From Armatimonadota bacterium (GTDB taxonomy: Bacteria; Armatimonadota; Fimbriimonadia; Fimbriimonadales; Fimbriimonadaceae), in the NCBI GenBank assembly GCA_037138755.1, contig JBAXHT010000004.1:124001-188000 (forward strand): a DNA stretch of 64,000 bases. The letters are read 5' to 3'. Below are positions 27,327 to 35,466 of this stretch, piece by piece; the first letter of the stretch is position 1; each line of letters starts with the position of its first letter. Under the pieces are notes generated by a model. That model saw only the letters and a program-made list of their open reading frames with translations, was not told the DNA's origin and did not search any database. The position numbers were made by a program, and so were the translations under genes.

Positions 27327-27401
27327 AAACTCCCCGCTCGTCGGAGAGTCGGTGAGCGTTAGCGTACCGATGGGGCTGTCGTGATGGTCGACCAGCCAAA
27401 A
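27327..27401 (+). repeat. Intergenic repeat, copy A
   Basis: A roughly 75 bp segment in the gap between the permease and DinB-like genes. It shares ordered blocks with copy B at 27943-28057: AAACTCCCC, then GCGTTAGCGTACC, then TGGGGCTGT, then TCGACCAGCC and an A run. The gap between the blocks differs, copy A being shorter and lacking the central hairpin. Confidence 0.5.
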
Positions 27402-27442
27402 GGGAACTCCAAACCCCCGTCCACCCGTAAACTCCCCAAGAA

Positions 27443-27931
27443 ATGCAAGAAGTCCGCGAAGCCCTCAAACGCCAGCACCACGCCGCCATGGCGATGTTCC
27501 GCCAAGCCGTCGAAAACTGCCCCGAAGACGTCTGGACCTCCGGGGAACACCCCCGAAACTACTGGCGAATCGCTTACCACGCCCTCGCCTACGCCCACCT
27601 GTACCTTTACGAAGACCTCGCCAGCTGGAACAAGTGGCCCAACCATATTCAAGAGAACACCTATCTCGACGGCGACGACGTCCCCGTCAACGAGCCCTAC
27701 ACCAAACACCAGCTAACCGAACTGGTCAACCTCATCGACTCCGAAATCGATCCCCGAATCGACGCCCTCGACCTCACCTCTCCCACCTGCGGCTTCACCT
27801 GGTACCCAAACGTCACCCGCGTCGAGCTCCTCATCCTCTCCCTCCGCCACATCCACGGCCACCTCGGCCAACTCCACGAAATCCTCATCGCCAACGGACA
27901 AGACATCGGGTGGCTAGGGCAAACGAAGTAG
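27443..27931 (+). CDS. DinB-like four-helix protein
   Basis: A 162-residue protein with the DinB/YfiT layout: helix EALKRQHHAAMAMFRQAVEN, then EHPRNYWRIAYHALAYAHLY with a candidate metal His, and a late RHIHGHLGQLHEIL with closely spaced His residues that could complete the site. DinB-family proteins include thiol-dependent and metal-dependent enzymes and many of unknown function. The neighbouring 3-methyladenine glycosylase might suggest a DNA-damage link, but the shared intergenic repeat argues that each has its own transcription unit. Confidence 0.78.
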   Translation: MQEVREALKRQHHAAMAMFRQAVENCPEDVWTSGEHPRNYWRIAYHALAYAHLYLYEDLASWNKWPNHIQENTYLDGDDVPVNEPYTKHQLTELVNLIDSEIDPRIDALDLTSPTCGFTWYPNVTRVELLILSLRHIHGHLGQLHEILIANGQDIGWLGQTK

Positions 27932-27942
27932 CCGCGAACTGA

Positions 27943-28057
27943 AAACTCCCCAGAATTGGGGAAGGGTCCGCTGAAAGGTTGCTCCAAAAGCAAGCTTTCA
28001 GTGGAGGGTAAGCGTAGCGAACCTGTGGGGCTGTTGTAATCTTCGACCAGCCCAAAA
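27943..28057 (+). repeat. Intergenic repeat, copy B
   Basis: A roughly 115 bp copy of the element at 27327-27401, with the same ordered blocks (AAACTCCCC; GCGTAGCGAACC; TGGGGCTGT; TCGACCAGCC plus A run). It also contains an extra imperfect hairpin, GCTGAAAGGTTGCT against AGCAAGCTTTCAG, at about 27972-28001. It ends 3 bp before the glycosylase ATG. Confidence 0.5.
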
Positions 28058-28060
28058 AAA

Positions 28061-28642
28061 ATGACCCCCCACCCCACCGACCCCGAACTCCTCCAAGCCG
28101 CCCAGAACCTGCTCGGCCAACACATCGTCATGCCCGGACTCCGGGCCAGAATCATCGAAACCGAAGCCTACGGCCCCGCCGACCCCGGCTGCCACGCCTA
28201 CCGAGGAATCACCCCAAGAACAAAAGTGATGTTCGACCGACCCTGCCTCGCCTACACCTATTTCACCTACGGCAACCACTGGATGTTCTGCGTAACCGCC
28301 CTACCAAAAGGCACAGCTGGAGCAATCCTCATCCGCGCCGCCGTCCCCCTCGAAGGCATCCAAACAATGCAAGAAAGAAGACCCAAAGCCAAAAGAGACC
28401 AAGACCTCCTCAACGGCCCCGGAAAACTCTGCGCCGCTCTCGAAATCAACCAATCCCACTACGGCCTCGACCTCACCACTCCCAACAACCAACTCTGGCT
28501 AGAACCCGGCGACCCTCCCCAAGAAATCCGAACCGGAACAAGAATTGGCCTCACCCCCGGCAAAGGCGACCTCCACCCCTGGCGCTTCTGGTCCGCCGAA
28601 GACGAACCGTTCGTCAGCCGTCCGTTAAACAACCAGCCATAG
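28061..28642 (+). CDS. DNA-3-methyladenine glycosylase (AAG/MPG family)
   Basis: A 193-residue base-excision repair glycosylase. It removes alkylated purines from DNA. Family motifs are LLGQHIVMPGLRARIIETEA (catalytic Glu in ETEAY), DPGCHAYRG, FTYGNHWMFCVT, LIRAAVPLEG and NGPGKLCAALEIN. Length matches bacterial MPG proteins (about 190-200). The start follows an A run at the end of repeat copy B; no good ribosome site is visible. A strong hairpin terminator follows at 28675. Confidence 0.95.
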   Translation: MTPHPTDPELLQAAQNLLGQHIVMPGLRARIIETEAYGPADPGCHAYRGITPRTKVMFDRPCLAYTYFTYGNHWMFCVTALPKGTAGAILIRAAVPLEGIQTMQERRPKAKRDQDLLNGPGKLCAALEINQSHYGLDLTTPNNQLWLEPGDPPQEIRTGTRIGLTPGKGDLHPWRFWSAEDEPFVSRPLNNQP

Positions 28643-28674
28643 CGAGAAAGCAATTTCAAACCGGCAAGCTTTCG

Positions 28675-28705
28675 TTTTTGGCTGACCATCGAGGTCAGCC
28701 AAAAA
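28675..28705. terminator. Bidirectional hairpin terminator after the glycosylase gene
   Basis: TTTTTGGCTGACC at 28675-28687 pairs perfectly with GGTCAGCCAAAAA at 28693-28705 around the loop ATCGA. T and A runs on both sides allow use in either direction. Confidence 0.85.
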
Positions 28706-28729
28706 TCCCCCACCCGCCCCAGTGGATAA

Positions 28730-28897
28730 ATAGCTACATCCGCTCCCGTGCCAATCCAGGGCCACAACAACGCTACTGGTCGAGACGACGACTTCCACTG
28801 TGACAACCCCCAAGCCGTCCCTGAGCCCGCATCCATGGCCGCAATCGGCCTCGGAATCCTAGGCCTCGCCCGACGACGCAAAGCCAACAAGGCGTAA
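28730..28897 (+). pseudogene. Orphan PEP-CTERM sorting tail (gene remnant or mini-gene)
   Basis: One plus-strand frame from the stop before 28730 to the TAA at 28895-28897 encodes a short Asn/Asp-rich stretch followed by AVPEPASMAAIGLGILGLA and RRRKANKA. This is a textbook PEP-CTERM signal: VPEP, a hydrophobic helix and a basic tail. No signal peptide or body precedes it; upstream is a stop codon and then the glycosylase terminator. It is best read as the 3' remnant of a deleted exported protein gene. A 49-codon reading from GTG at 28748 is possible but lacks a secretion signal. Confidence 0.7.
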
Positions 28898-29146
28898 CCA
28901 AAAGCCCCAACCTTCACCCGTCCGATATAATTCGTACCGGCGGTGAAGACCCCCAGCCTCGGGATCCAATCCCGAGGCTACTCTTTTGTTCAGGGCCCCA
29001 TCTCGGCCCGAATCTCTGCCAATCGCCGGAGCGCCGACATCAAACACCCATTCTCAAACTGGCTTCCAATGTGCCCGTCGCACCCCTACCCACCTTTCTC
29101 GCAAAAATCGCAGACTTTTGACCCTGACTACCCACCAAAATGCGTC
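28898..29146. other. Non-coding gap with hairpin, no confident gene
   Basis: Between the PEP-CTERM remnant and the repeat near the smc 3' end I see only short reading frames of atypical composition, a TATAAT at 28926-28931 and the hairpin at 28955-28979. I cannot support a protein gene here. Confidence 0.5.
28955..28979 (+). terminator. Terminator-like hairpin
   Basis: A perfect 11 bp stem, AGCCTCGGGAT against ATCCCGAGGCT, with loop CCA, followed by ACTCTTTTGTT. A TATAAT box lies 24 bp upstream at 28926-28931, so this may instead end a very short transcript. Confidence 0.55.
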
Positions 29147-29208
29147 GCAGTTCTCAGTCCGAACCGCTAACTGAGAACTGCTAACTGTTAACTGTTAACT
29201 GTTAACTG
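29147..29208. repeat. Heptanucleotide tandem repeat with 12 bp inverted repeat at the smc 3' end
   Basis: Six consecutive 7-mers of the form NNAACTG (CTAACTG, AGAACTG, CTAACTG, then TTAACTG three times) occupy 29167-29208 exactly. A perfect 12 bp inverted repeat, GCAGTTCTCAGT at 29147-29158 and ACTGAGAACTGC at 29170-29181, overlaps the start. The array runs over the smc stop codon at 29195-29197. The form recalls cyanobacterial short tandemly repeated heptamers. Confidence 0.8.
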
Positions 29209-32200
29209 TCCCCGGCAACCGCATCGGAACCAGAGTCGAAACCCCCGGCTCCTGCATCGTCACTCCGAGCAAAGTCGGAGCCGCCGCGATTGTTGTGTGG
29301 TTGTGAGTAATCGTGATGAACTGGATCGTCTTGCTAAACTCCAGAAGAGTCTCCGCAAACCGTTCAACATTGCGCCCGTCCAGCGGAGCATCGACCTCGT
29401 CCAAAACCACCAGCGGCGCCGGCTTATGCTTCAGCAAAGCAAACAAAAACGCCGAAGCGCAAAGGCTCCGCTCGCCCCCGCTGAGTAGCTGCAACGGCTG
29501 CCGCTTCTTCCCCGGAAGCTGAACCACAATATCGACGCCCGTCTCCAGAACGTTGTCCGGAGTAGTCAACGAAAGCTCCGCCGACCCGCCGCCAAACAGC
29601 TTCGTAAACATCTCGGCAAAGTGATCGCGAACCGCGTCAAACGTGTTCACAAACTTATCCCGGGTCAACTTATCAAGCTCCTTAATCGAAGCCTCGACCT
29701 GAACAATGCCGTTCATCGTATCCTCGCGTTGCGCGCCCAAAGATTCAAGCCGCTCCGTCAGCCGCTCATAAGCCTCAATGGCCCCGACATTCACGTCGCC
29801 CATCGCCTTAATCTCGCGCCGCAACCGCCCCGCCAACTGCTGAGCATCATCCGGAATCTCATGAACCCCTTCCTGAGCCACCGCATCCTCCTCAGTAAGA
29901 CCATAAGCATCCATCAACCGCTCCGCGGTAGTAGCTCTGCGCGTCTCCGCCCGAGCCCGTGCCAGCTCCGCCTGATGGTTCGCCTGACCCAGCGCCAGAA
30001 TATTCTCCCGCGCCTGCCGAGCCTGATCCGCCGTCGCCTGCGCCTCCTCCTGCTTTTCGCGCCGTTCCTTACTGAGATGTGTCAACCGAACCATCGCATG
30101 ACCCTTATCCGCCTCAAACCTTTCGGCCTCCTGCCGATGCACCTCAATCTGCGCTGAAGCCTTCTCCCGCTCCGGCCCCAGATTCTCCAATCGCCGTCCC
30201 CGGTGCTTCTCAGCATCCCGCGCCGACTCCAACCGCTTCTCAGCCGCATACTGCCGAGTCTGAGCACTCCGAGTCCGCTCCTGCGCCTCCCGTAACCGAG
30301 TCTCCGCCTGCTCCGCATCCGCCGACTTCGAAGCCAACTGCCGAATCACCGAATCTCGCTCTGACTCCAGCGCCGGAATATCAACATCCTCAATGCTCGT
30401 CCCCGCCGTCTTCTGAATCTGCTCCAGCTCCCCCCGAGCCTTACCCAACTGCCGCTCGGCATCCTTCAGCTCATCCTGAAGGGTTCGGAGGAAGTGGAGA
30501 GCCTCCTTTACCGGTTCCTCTGCTTCCCGCCTGGCCAGCTCCTTCTCGCCAATCTGTGCTCGAAGCTGCTCGATCTCCTGAGCCCGTTTCGCCTTCCGTT
30601 TGTCGGCCCCAGCAACGAGCTTCTGAAGCTCGGCAAGCTCCCGGTCGATCTCAGCCAGATCCGATTTGCGCTGGACGATGCCGTACCCCTGTCGCTGGTT
30701 CTGGCCCCCAGTCACGGCGCCGCTGTTATGAACCACTTCGCCGTCAATCGTCACCAGCCGGTTCCACCCGCTAGTCTTGGCGAGCCTGAGTGCGTCGTCA
30801 AGGGTATCAACGATAATGACTCGGCCGAGCAGGGAATCGATCACCGGTCGTACTCGGTTCTCGCATTCAATAAGCTGGCTCGCTCTACCCACCACGCCTT
30901 TCTCGTTCAGCACTCTCCGAAACTCGGTTGAAGGTTCTTGGGGCCGCATCAGTGGAATCGGCTGAAACGTACATCGCCCCGCGCGGTTCTCTTTGAGCCA
31001 GCCAACGGCTCGCTTCGCATCGCTGTCGTGATCGACGATAAGGTCGTTGGCAGAAGCGCCGAGCGCAGTTTCGATCGCAAGCGAGAACTCACGATCTGCC
31101 TCAATCGCGTCCGCCACGCTCTCGTATCGCCCCTGCAGGAGCCCTCGCTCAGCGGCTTCCAAGACTGCCCGAGAACCCTGCGAGAGGCCTTCGTGCGCAT
31201 CAAGCGTGGCTTCGATGCCGCGCTTCCGACCTTCCAGACTGGCTTGCTCGCCAAGAGAACCACGGAGCCTGGTCGCTTCGTCTTCGTCCGTCTTTCTCAC
31301 CTCGGCGATGCTGGCTTGGAGTACGGAAATCTCTGAGTTGATAGTAGTGAGAGCCGCGTCGACAGTTTCAAACTCCTGCTGAGCCCCATCGATTCCTTCG
31401 TGCAGATCTGGGAGCGACTTTTCGATTCCCGAGATTTCGCGTTGCAATAACTTGGCCCGCTCGGCACTCGCCTCTTGTTCTGCTTCCCACTTGAGCCGAC
31501 GGACCTTCTGCTCTCTCGCTTCGTTGAGCTGCTTTTCGAGTGCGGTTAACTGGGCCGAGAGTTGCTTGGCTTCGACGCTTGCGCCAGCTGAATCTGACTG
31601 GATGACGGTAAGGGTCGCTAGTGCGGCTTCAGCCTCAAGTTTTGAGTCTGTGAGATCAACCTCGGCTTCTTTCAGTCTTCGATCAAGCGACTCAGAATCT
31701 TCTTCGAGAGATTTTTCTTGGTTTGCAAGTGAGGCAAGGCGCTCTTCTAGAACCTTGATGTTGGCTTGGGCGCGCTCTAGCCCAGTGACCGCGCTTTGCT
31801 GTGCGATCCTTGCTTGCTCCATACTCACTTCGAGTTCTTGGATTTGGGTGCTAAGCACGCGGTGACGTTTTTCGAGTTCCTCGACTCGGCGGTTTTCACC
31901 TTCGACAACTCCTCCGGAGCTTCTCAGTTTCTCTTCCAGCGATTTGAGCTCGGATAGGGCGGTACAAAGATCACGAATGAGGAGCCCAATCTCGACCTCC
32001 TGGAGCGAAGCGGATAACGATTTGTATCGCTTTGCTTGCTCGGCTTCGTCTTCTAGCGGTTCTCTTTGGGCTTCGAGTTCTCGGAGGATGTCGTCAACCC
32101 GGGAGAGCGAATCTCGGGCGGCGGCGAGACGCCGGAGCGATTCGTTTTTGCGCGTTCGGTAGCGCTGGACGCCGGCGGCTTCGTCGATCCAAGCACGTCG

Positions 32201-32668
32201 GTCTTCGGCTGAAGCCGCAAGCGCCTGGTCGATCTCTTTCTGCCCAACGATTGCGTATCCAGCTCGTCCGAGCCCGGAGTCGGCCATGAGCTCGACGACA
32301 TCTCGCAACCGACAAGACTGACGGTTGATTGAGTATTCGCTGTCACCGGCACGAGTCAGCCTGCGGGTCACCCAGACTTCGGAAGCGTCGATTGGAAGGG
32401 AGCTGTCCTCGTTATCGAAGCAGAGCGAGACTTCGGCGTAGCCAACGGCTTTTCGGGCTTGGGCCCCGGAGAAAATCACGTCTTGGGAAGAAGAAGCCCG
32501 GAGGTGCTTGATGGAGCCTTCACCCAGTCCCCAGAGAATTGCATCGACTAGATTTGACTTACCGCACCCGTTCGGCCCGACCACCGCAACGACTCCGCCA
32601 TCGAGAGAGAACTCGGTGCGGTCGGCAAACGTCTTAAAACCAAATAGCTTGACTCGGGTGAGGCGCAT
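29195..32668 (-). CDS. smc: Chromosome partition protein SMC
   Basis: A 1157-residue SMC ATPase that compacts and segregates the chromosome. The Walker A GPNGCGKS is at 31-38 of the N-terminal head. Long coiled coils (residues about 160-480 and 650-1000) flank a hinge near 500-640 (EGLSQGSRAVLEAAERGLL; GRVIIVDTLDDALRLA; GAVTGGQN). The C-terminal head has the ABC signature QLLSGGERSLCASAFLFALL and Walker B LVVLDEVDAPLDGRN. It ends LPGTVNS, where the last codons and stop are formed by TTAACTG-type heptad repeats. The ScpA/ScpB partners are not in the window. It is divergent from the NTF2-like gene. Confidence 0.97.
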   Translation of the reverse strand: MRLTRVKLFGFKTFADRTEFSLDGGVVAVVGPNGCGKSNLVDAILWGLGEGSIKHLRASSSQDVIFSGAQARKAVGYAEVSLCFDNEDSSLPIDASEVWVTRRLTRAGDSEYSINRQSCRLRDVVELMADSGLGRAGYAIVGQKEIDQALAASAEDRRAWIDEAAGVQRYRTRKNESLRRLAAARDSLSRVDDILRELEAQREPLEDEAEQAKRYKSLSASLQEVEIGLLIRDLCTALSELKSLEEKLRSSGGVVEGENRRVEELEKRHRVLSTQIQELEVSMEQARIAQQSAVTGLERAQANIKVLEERLASLANQEKSLEEDSESLDRRLKEAEVDLTDSKLEAEAALATLTVIQSDSAGASVEAKQLSAQLTALEKQLNEAREQKVRRLKWEAEQEASAERAKLLQREISGIEKSLPDLHEGIDGAQQEFETVDAALTTINSEISVLQASIAEVRKTDEDEATRLRGSLGEQASLEGRKRGIEATLDAHEGLSQGSRAVLEAAERGLLQGRYESVADAIEADREFSLAIETALGASANDLIVDHDSDAKRAVGWLKENRAGRCTFQPIPLMRPQEPSTEFRRVLNEKGVVGRASQLIECENRVRPVIDSLLGRVIIVDTLDDALRLAKTSGWNRLVTIDGEVVHNSGAVTGGQNQRQGYGIVQRKSDLAEIDRELAELQKLVAGADKRKAKRAQEIEQLRAQIGEKELARREAEEPVKEALHFLRTLQDELKDAERQLGKARGELEQIQKTAGTSIEDVDIPALESERDSVIRQLASKSADAEQAETRLREAQERTRSAQTRQYAAEKRLESARDAEKHRGRRLENLGPEREKASAQIEVHRQEAERFEADKGHAMVRLTHLSKERREKQEEAQATADQARQARENILALGQANHQAELARARAETRRATTAERLMDAYGLTEEDAVAQEGVHEIPDDAQQLAGRLRREIKAMGDVNVGAIEAYERLTERLESLGAQREDTMNGIVQVEASIKELDKLTRDKFVNTFDAVRDHFAEMFTKLFGGGSAELSLTTPDNVLETGVDIVVQLPGKKRQPLQLLSGGERSLCASAFLFALLKHKPAPLVVLDEVDAPLDGRNVERFAETLLEFSKTIQFITITHNHTTIAAAPTLLGVTMQEPGVSTLVPMRLPGTVNS

Positions 32669-32740
32669 GGATGCGAATCACTAAGGATACTTTTCTTAAC
32701 AACCGGTGCGATAGGCACATTCTGTGCATTTGAATTCCCT

Positions 32741-33319
32741 ATGAACAAATTCGTGACGATCTTTGCAGTTTCTTGCCTGGTGGCAGGTGCATCTGCTGAC
32801 ACATCACTTCGGAATCATATCCAAGCTAAGTACTCAGCGATAGCTAAATCAATGCTGGTTAGTGTCGATAAGGCACTTGCGCTAAATGAGCGCATCCTAA
32901 CGAGCGACTTTGTATGGGTTGACGTCGGCCGTAATGAGTATGCGGTGGAACCGTACATGGGATCGCAATCAAAGATGGCGGCTCAAATTGCAAAAGTGTA
33001 TTCGGCTACAAACACGATCATCGCTTACCAAGAAGACGGTCTGTACGTCAGATGTCGCACGAAATCAACACTGGGATATCGAAGGCAAGGATTCAGCAGC
33101 GATAGGCACTTGATGACCTCCATCAGCGACGACGTCTGGGTGAAGACGATTCACGGATGGAAAATGCTTCGCACCACGTCCATCCGCGAGAGCGACACGA
33201 TCGCCCGTCGAGGGATTTCTTATCAAAGCGCAGCGGTCATGACAGCTCGCATGACTTCAGAAGGCGTCGTCCATCCCGCGCCGGCTTTTGCTTTTCCGTC
33301 CTCTAGCATTGTTCGATAA
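32741..33319 (+). CDS. Secreted hypothetical protein with NTF2-like fold
   Basis: A 192-residue protein with a signal peptide (FVTIFAVSCLVAGASA). Residues about 25-150 follow the SnoaL/NTF2-like plan: a helical start (YSAIAKSMLVSVDKALALNE), ILTSDFVWVDVGRNEY, a middle helix and late strands ending VWVKTIHGWKMLRTTSIRES. No catalytic motif is evident. The last about 40 codons overlap the 3' end of the convergent pilB-type gene by 97 bp, a long overlap. The end of the fold comes before the overlap, so the extra tail may not be functional. Confidence 0.7.
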   Translation: MNKFVTIFAVSCLVAGASADTSLRNHIQAKYSAIAKSMLVSVDKALALNERILTSDFVWVDVGRNEYAVEPYMGSQSKMAAQIAKVYSATNTIIAYQEDGLYVRCRTKSTLGYRRQGFSSDRHLMTSISDDVWVKTIHGWKMLRTTSIRESDTIARRGISYQSAAVMTARMTSEGVVHPAPAFAFPSSSIVR

Positions 33320-34488
33320 CCTTGCTGCTTCGCAACTTCGTTTAGCTCAGCGAAGGTGACGTTTCGGGCCACCGCAGCTCGGAATTCAGGAGTTCCTAGG
33401 ATGAGTTCAAAGATGCCAATTCGTCCTTTGTAGCCGGAGTTCTTGCATTCGGGGCAGCCTGCGCCTTTCATGAACTTGCCAGACTCGAGCTCAGCAGGGG
33501 TGAACTTGAGGAGCTCGATTTCTTCTGCGGTTGGCTTGTATGGCTGTCGGCATTTGGCGCAGTTGAGCCTGACGAGGCGCTGGGCCAGCGAGCCGAGGAG
33601 AACGCCGCCGACAAGATACGGCTCGGCGCCCATGTCGAACATACGACCGATGGTTTCGACTGCGTTGTTCGTGTGGAGCGTCGACATGACCAAGTGACCG
33701 GTTAAGCCAGCTTGAATTCCGATTTTCAGCGACTCGGGGTCGCGCATTTCACCAACGAGCATGACGTCGGGGTCTTGGCGAAGGAAAGAGCGCATGACCC
33801 TTGGAAAAGGCATTCGCTCGGTCACCTGGACCTGGGCGATGTTTTTCTCATACTCATACTCGATTGGGTCTTCAACGGTGACAATGTTTCGTACTCGTGC
33901 ATCAAGCGTGTTCAGTGAAGCGTAAAGGGTTGAGGACTTACCGGAACCGGTCGGACCGGTAACGAGAATCAGGCCATAAGGCGCCGAAATCGCACGCTCC
34001 CAGCGGCCAAGAATGTCTTCGGGCATTCCGAGCTTCCCGAGATCCACCTTCATAGCGGCGGGATCGAGAATACGCATGACCATCTTCTCGCCGTTCATGG
34101 AAGGCAGACATGAGGCTCGGCAGGAAAGCCGGCGCCCCATGTACTCCATGTCGATTCGCCCATCCTGAGGCTCGCGTTGTTCGTCAATCCTCATTCCAGC
34201 GGCGAGCTTGAGTCGGGCGAGAACGTTTTGGGCTTGCTCCAACGGAAGCTCACCAGCAGAGTGGAGGATACCGTCCTGTCGGTAACGAATTCGGAGCTGG
34301 TCACGTTCGGGTTGAAGGTGGATATCGCTGGTATTCGTTTCCAGCGCATTCATGAAAATGTTATCCACGATTCCAACAGCAATGGAAACATCGTCTCCGC
34401 CCATTTCGCGAGCTTGCCCACCCTCTCTAACAATCAGTCGAAATCTCTTGGCAGCGCCGAAGTTTGTTTGTGCGTAGTCGGTGTTCAT
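33223..34488 (-). CDS. pilB: Type IV pilus / type II secretion ATPase (PilB/GspE family)
   Basis: A 421-residue assembly ATPase. It has ALETNTSDIHLQPERDQLRI (N2 domain), Walker A VTGPTGSGKSSTLYASLN, the Asp box VEDPIEYEYE, Walker B DPDVMLVGEMRDPESLKI, the His box GHLVMSTLHTNNAVETIGRM and a four-Cys zinc finger (CAKCRQPY, then CPECKNSGYKGR). It powers extension of pili or pseudopili built from subunits such as the one at 10.2-10.7 kb. It lacks the N-terminal GSPII_E_N domain of full PilB, so it is shorter than 550-residue forms; PilT is excluded by the zinc finger. It is divergent from the DMT transporter gene. Confidence 0.9.
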   Translation of the reverse strand: MNTDYAQTNFGAAKRFRLIVREGGQAREMGGDDVSIAVGIVDNIFMNALETNTSDIHLQPERDQLRIRYRQDGILHSAGELPLEQAQNVLARLKLAAGMRIDEQREPQDGRIDMEYMGRRLSCRASCLPSMNGEKMVMRILDPAAMKVDLGKLGMPEDILGRWERAISAPYGLILVTGPTGSGKSSTLYASLNTLDARVRNIVTVEDPIEYEYEKNIAQVQVTERMPFPRVMRSFLRQDPDVMLVGEMRDPESLKIGIQAGLTGHLVMSTLHTNNAVETIGRMFDMGAEPYLVGGVLLGSLAQRLVRLNCAKCRQPYKPTAEEIELLKFTPAELESGKFMKGAGCPECKNSGYKGRIGIFELILGTPEFRAAVARNVTFAELNEVAKQQGYRTMLEDGKAKAGAGWTTPSEVMRAVMTAAL

Positions 34489-34518
34489 GAGTCCTAGAGG
34501 GCATCATACTATGAACGG

Positions 34519-35457
34519 ATGCCTCGACCCAACCCCTTTTTGCTGATAACGATGCTGTTTTGGGGTTTCAACTTCGTGTCGATGAAGATCGTGTTCCCCG
34601 TGATGGCACCATCGGCGGTCGTTTTTTGGCGTTATTTTTTGATGGGGGCGGTGCTAGTACTGATTTGTTTAGCTTCGCGACAATCGCTTTCAATTCCAAA
34701 AGAGCATCGCACGGCGATTCTTCTTACCGGGTTCTTCTCGATGGGAATCTATATGGTTCTATTCTTTGAAGGGGTCAAACGAGCACCGGCCGGAGAATCA
34801 GCGATTATTCTCGCCACCAACCCGATCATGGTTGGAGTCATGAGCATGATTTTGGGCCGCGAGCCAAAATCGCGAGTTCGCGTTCTCGGCTCTATTGTCG
34901 CGTTGGCCGGAGTTGCCCTAGTCGTTCTGGGTCGTCCGGGATCATTGGTGACCGCGAAGGAAACAAGCGAGCGAATGCTCGGCGATTTGTTGCTCTTTCT
35001 GAGTGCGATTGCGTGGGCGGCTTCGGTGATTCTCGCTAAGCCGGTTTCGGCCCATGTGAAGCCACTTCCGCTCTTTACCATGTCGATGCTCGGCGGGCTG
35101 CCGGTCGTGTTTGCGTATGGCTTTAGCGATGCATTTCGAACGAACTGGGGAGCCTTCACTGGTTGGCACTGGCTAAACCTAGCCCAAATTGCTTTCGGAT
35201 CTGGAGTGATTGCGATGGTGTTCTACTACCGGGGAGTTGCTGAACTACCTGCGAGTGTTGCCTCGCTTCACCAGTTTCTGGTGCCCGTGCTCACGACGCT
35301 GTTCGCGGCGGTGATTCTCCACGAGCGGTTGGCATGGGTCCAGGGAGTCGGAGTTTTGATTCTCCTCGTTGGACTATCCGTGAACGTTGGCTTGATCAAA
35401 CTGACAAAGAAAAACGACCCCGGGGATCAGAAACCGGAGCCGTTATTGGGGTCTTGA
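34519..35457 (+). CDS. EamA/DMT-family transporter
   Basis: A 312-residue inner-membrane protein with about ten helices in two EamA repeats. Examples are FLLITMLFWGFNFVSMKIVF, AILLTGFFSMGIYMVLFFEG, VGVMSMILGREP, VALAGVALVVLGRPGS and the second-repeat LHQFLVPVLTTLFAAVILHE. EamA proteins export or import metabolites such as amino acids, sugars or nucleotides; the substrate is not readable here. It starts 30 bp from the pilB start on the opposite strand. Confidence 0.93.
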   Translation: MPRPNPFLLITMLFWGFNFVSMKIVFPVMAPSAVVFWRYFLMGAVLVLICLASRQSLSIPKEHRTAILLTGFFSMGIYMVLFFEGVKRAPAGESAIILATNPIMVGVMSMILGREPKSRVRVLGSIVALAGVALVVLGRPGSLVTAKETSERMLGDLLLFLSAIAWAASVILAKPVSAHVKPLPLFTMSMLGGLPVVFAYGFSDAFRTNWGAFTGWHWLNLAQIAFGSGVIAMVFYYRGVAELPASVASLHQFLVPVLTTLFAAVILHERLAWVQGVGVLILLVGLSVNVGLIKLTKKNDPGDQKPEPLLGS

Positions 35458-35466
35458 AGCGAGACC

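Noticed and set aside
26759-28899. Many minus-strand frames opposite the transporter, dinB and glycosylase genes
   Set aside because: Gly/Glu/Val-rich shadow frames produced by the C-rich coding strand of strongly supported plus-strand genes.
28943-29174. Two 62-75 codon plus-strand frames downstream of the hairpin
   Set aside because: Low-complexity Ser/Pro/Arg-rich translations without a start signal or homology-like pattern; part lies in the terminator-like hairpin.
30079-30774. 231-codon plus-strand frame inside smc
   Set aside because: Pro/Ser/Ala-rich composition and complete overlap with the smc coiled-coil coding sequence show it is a shadow frame.
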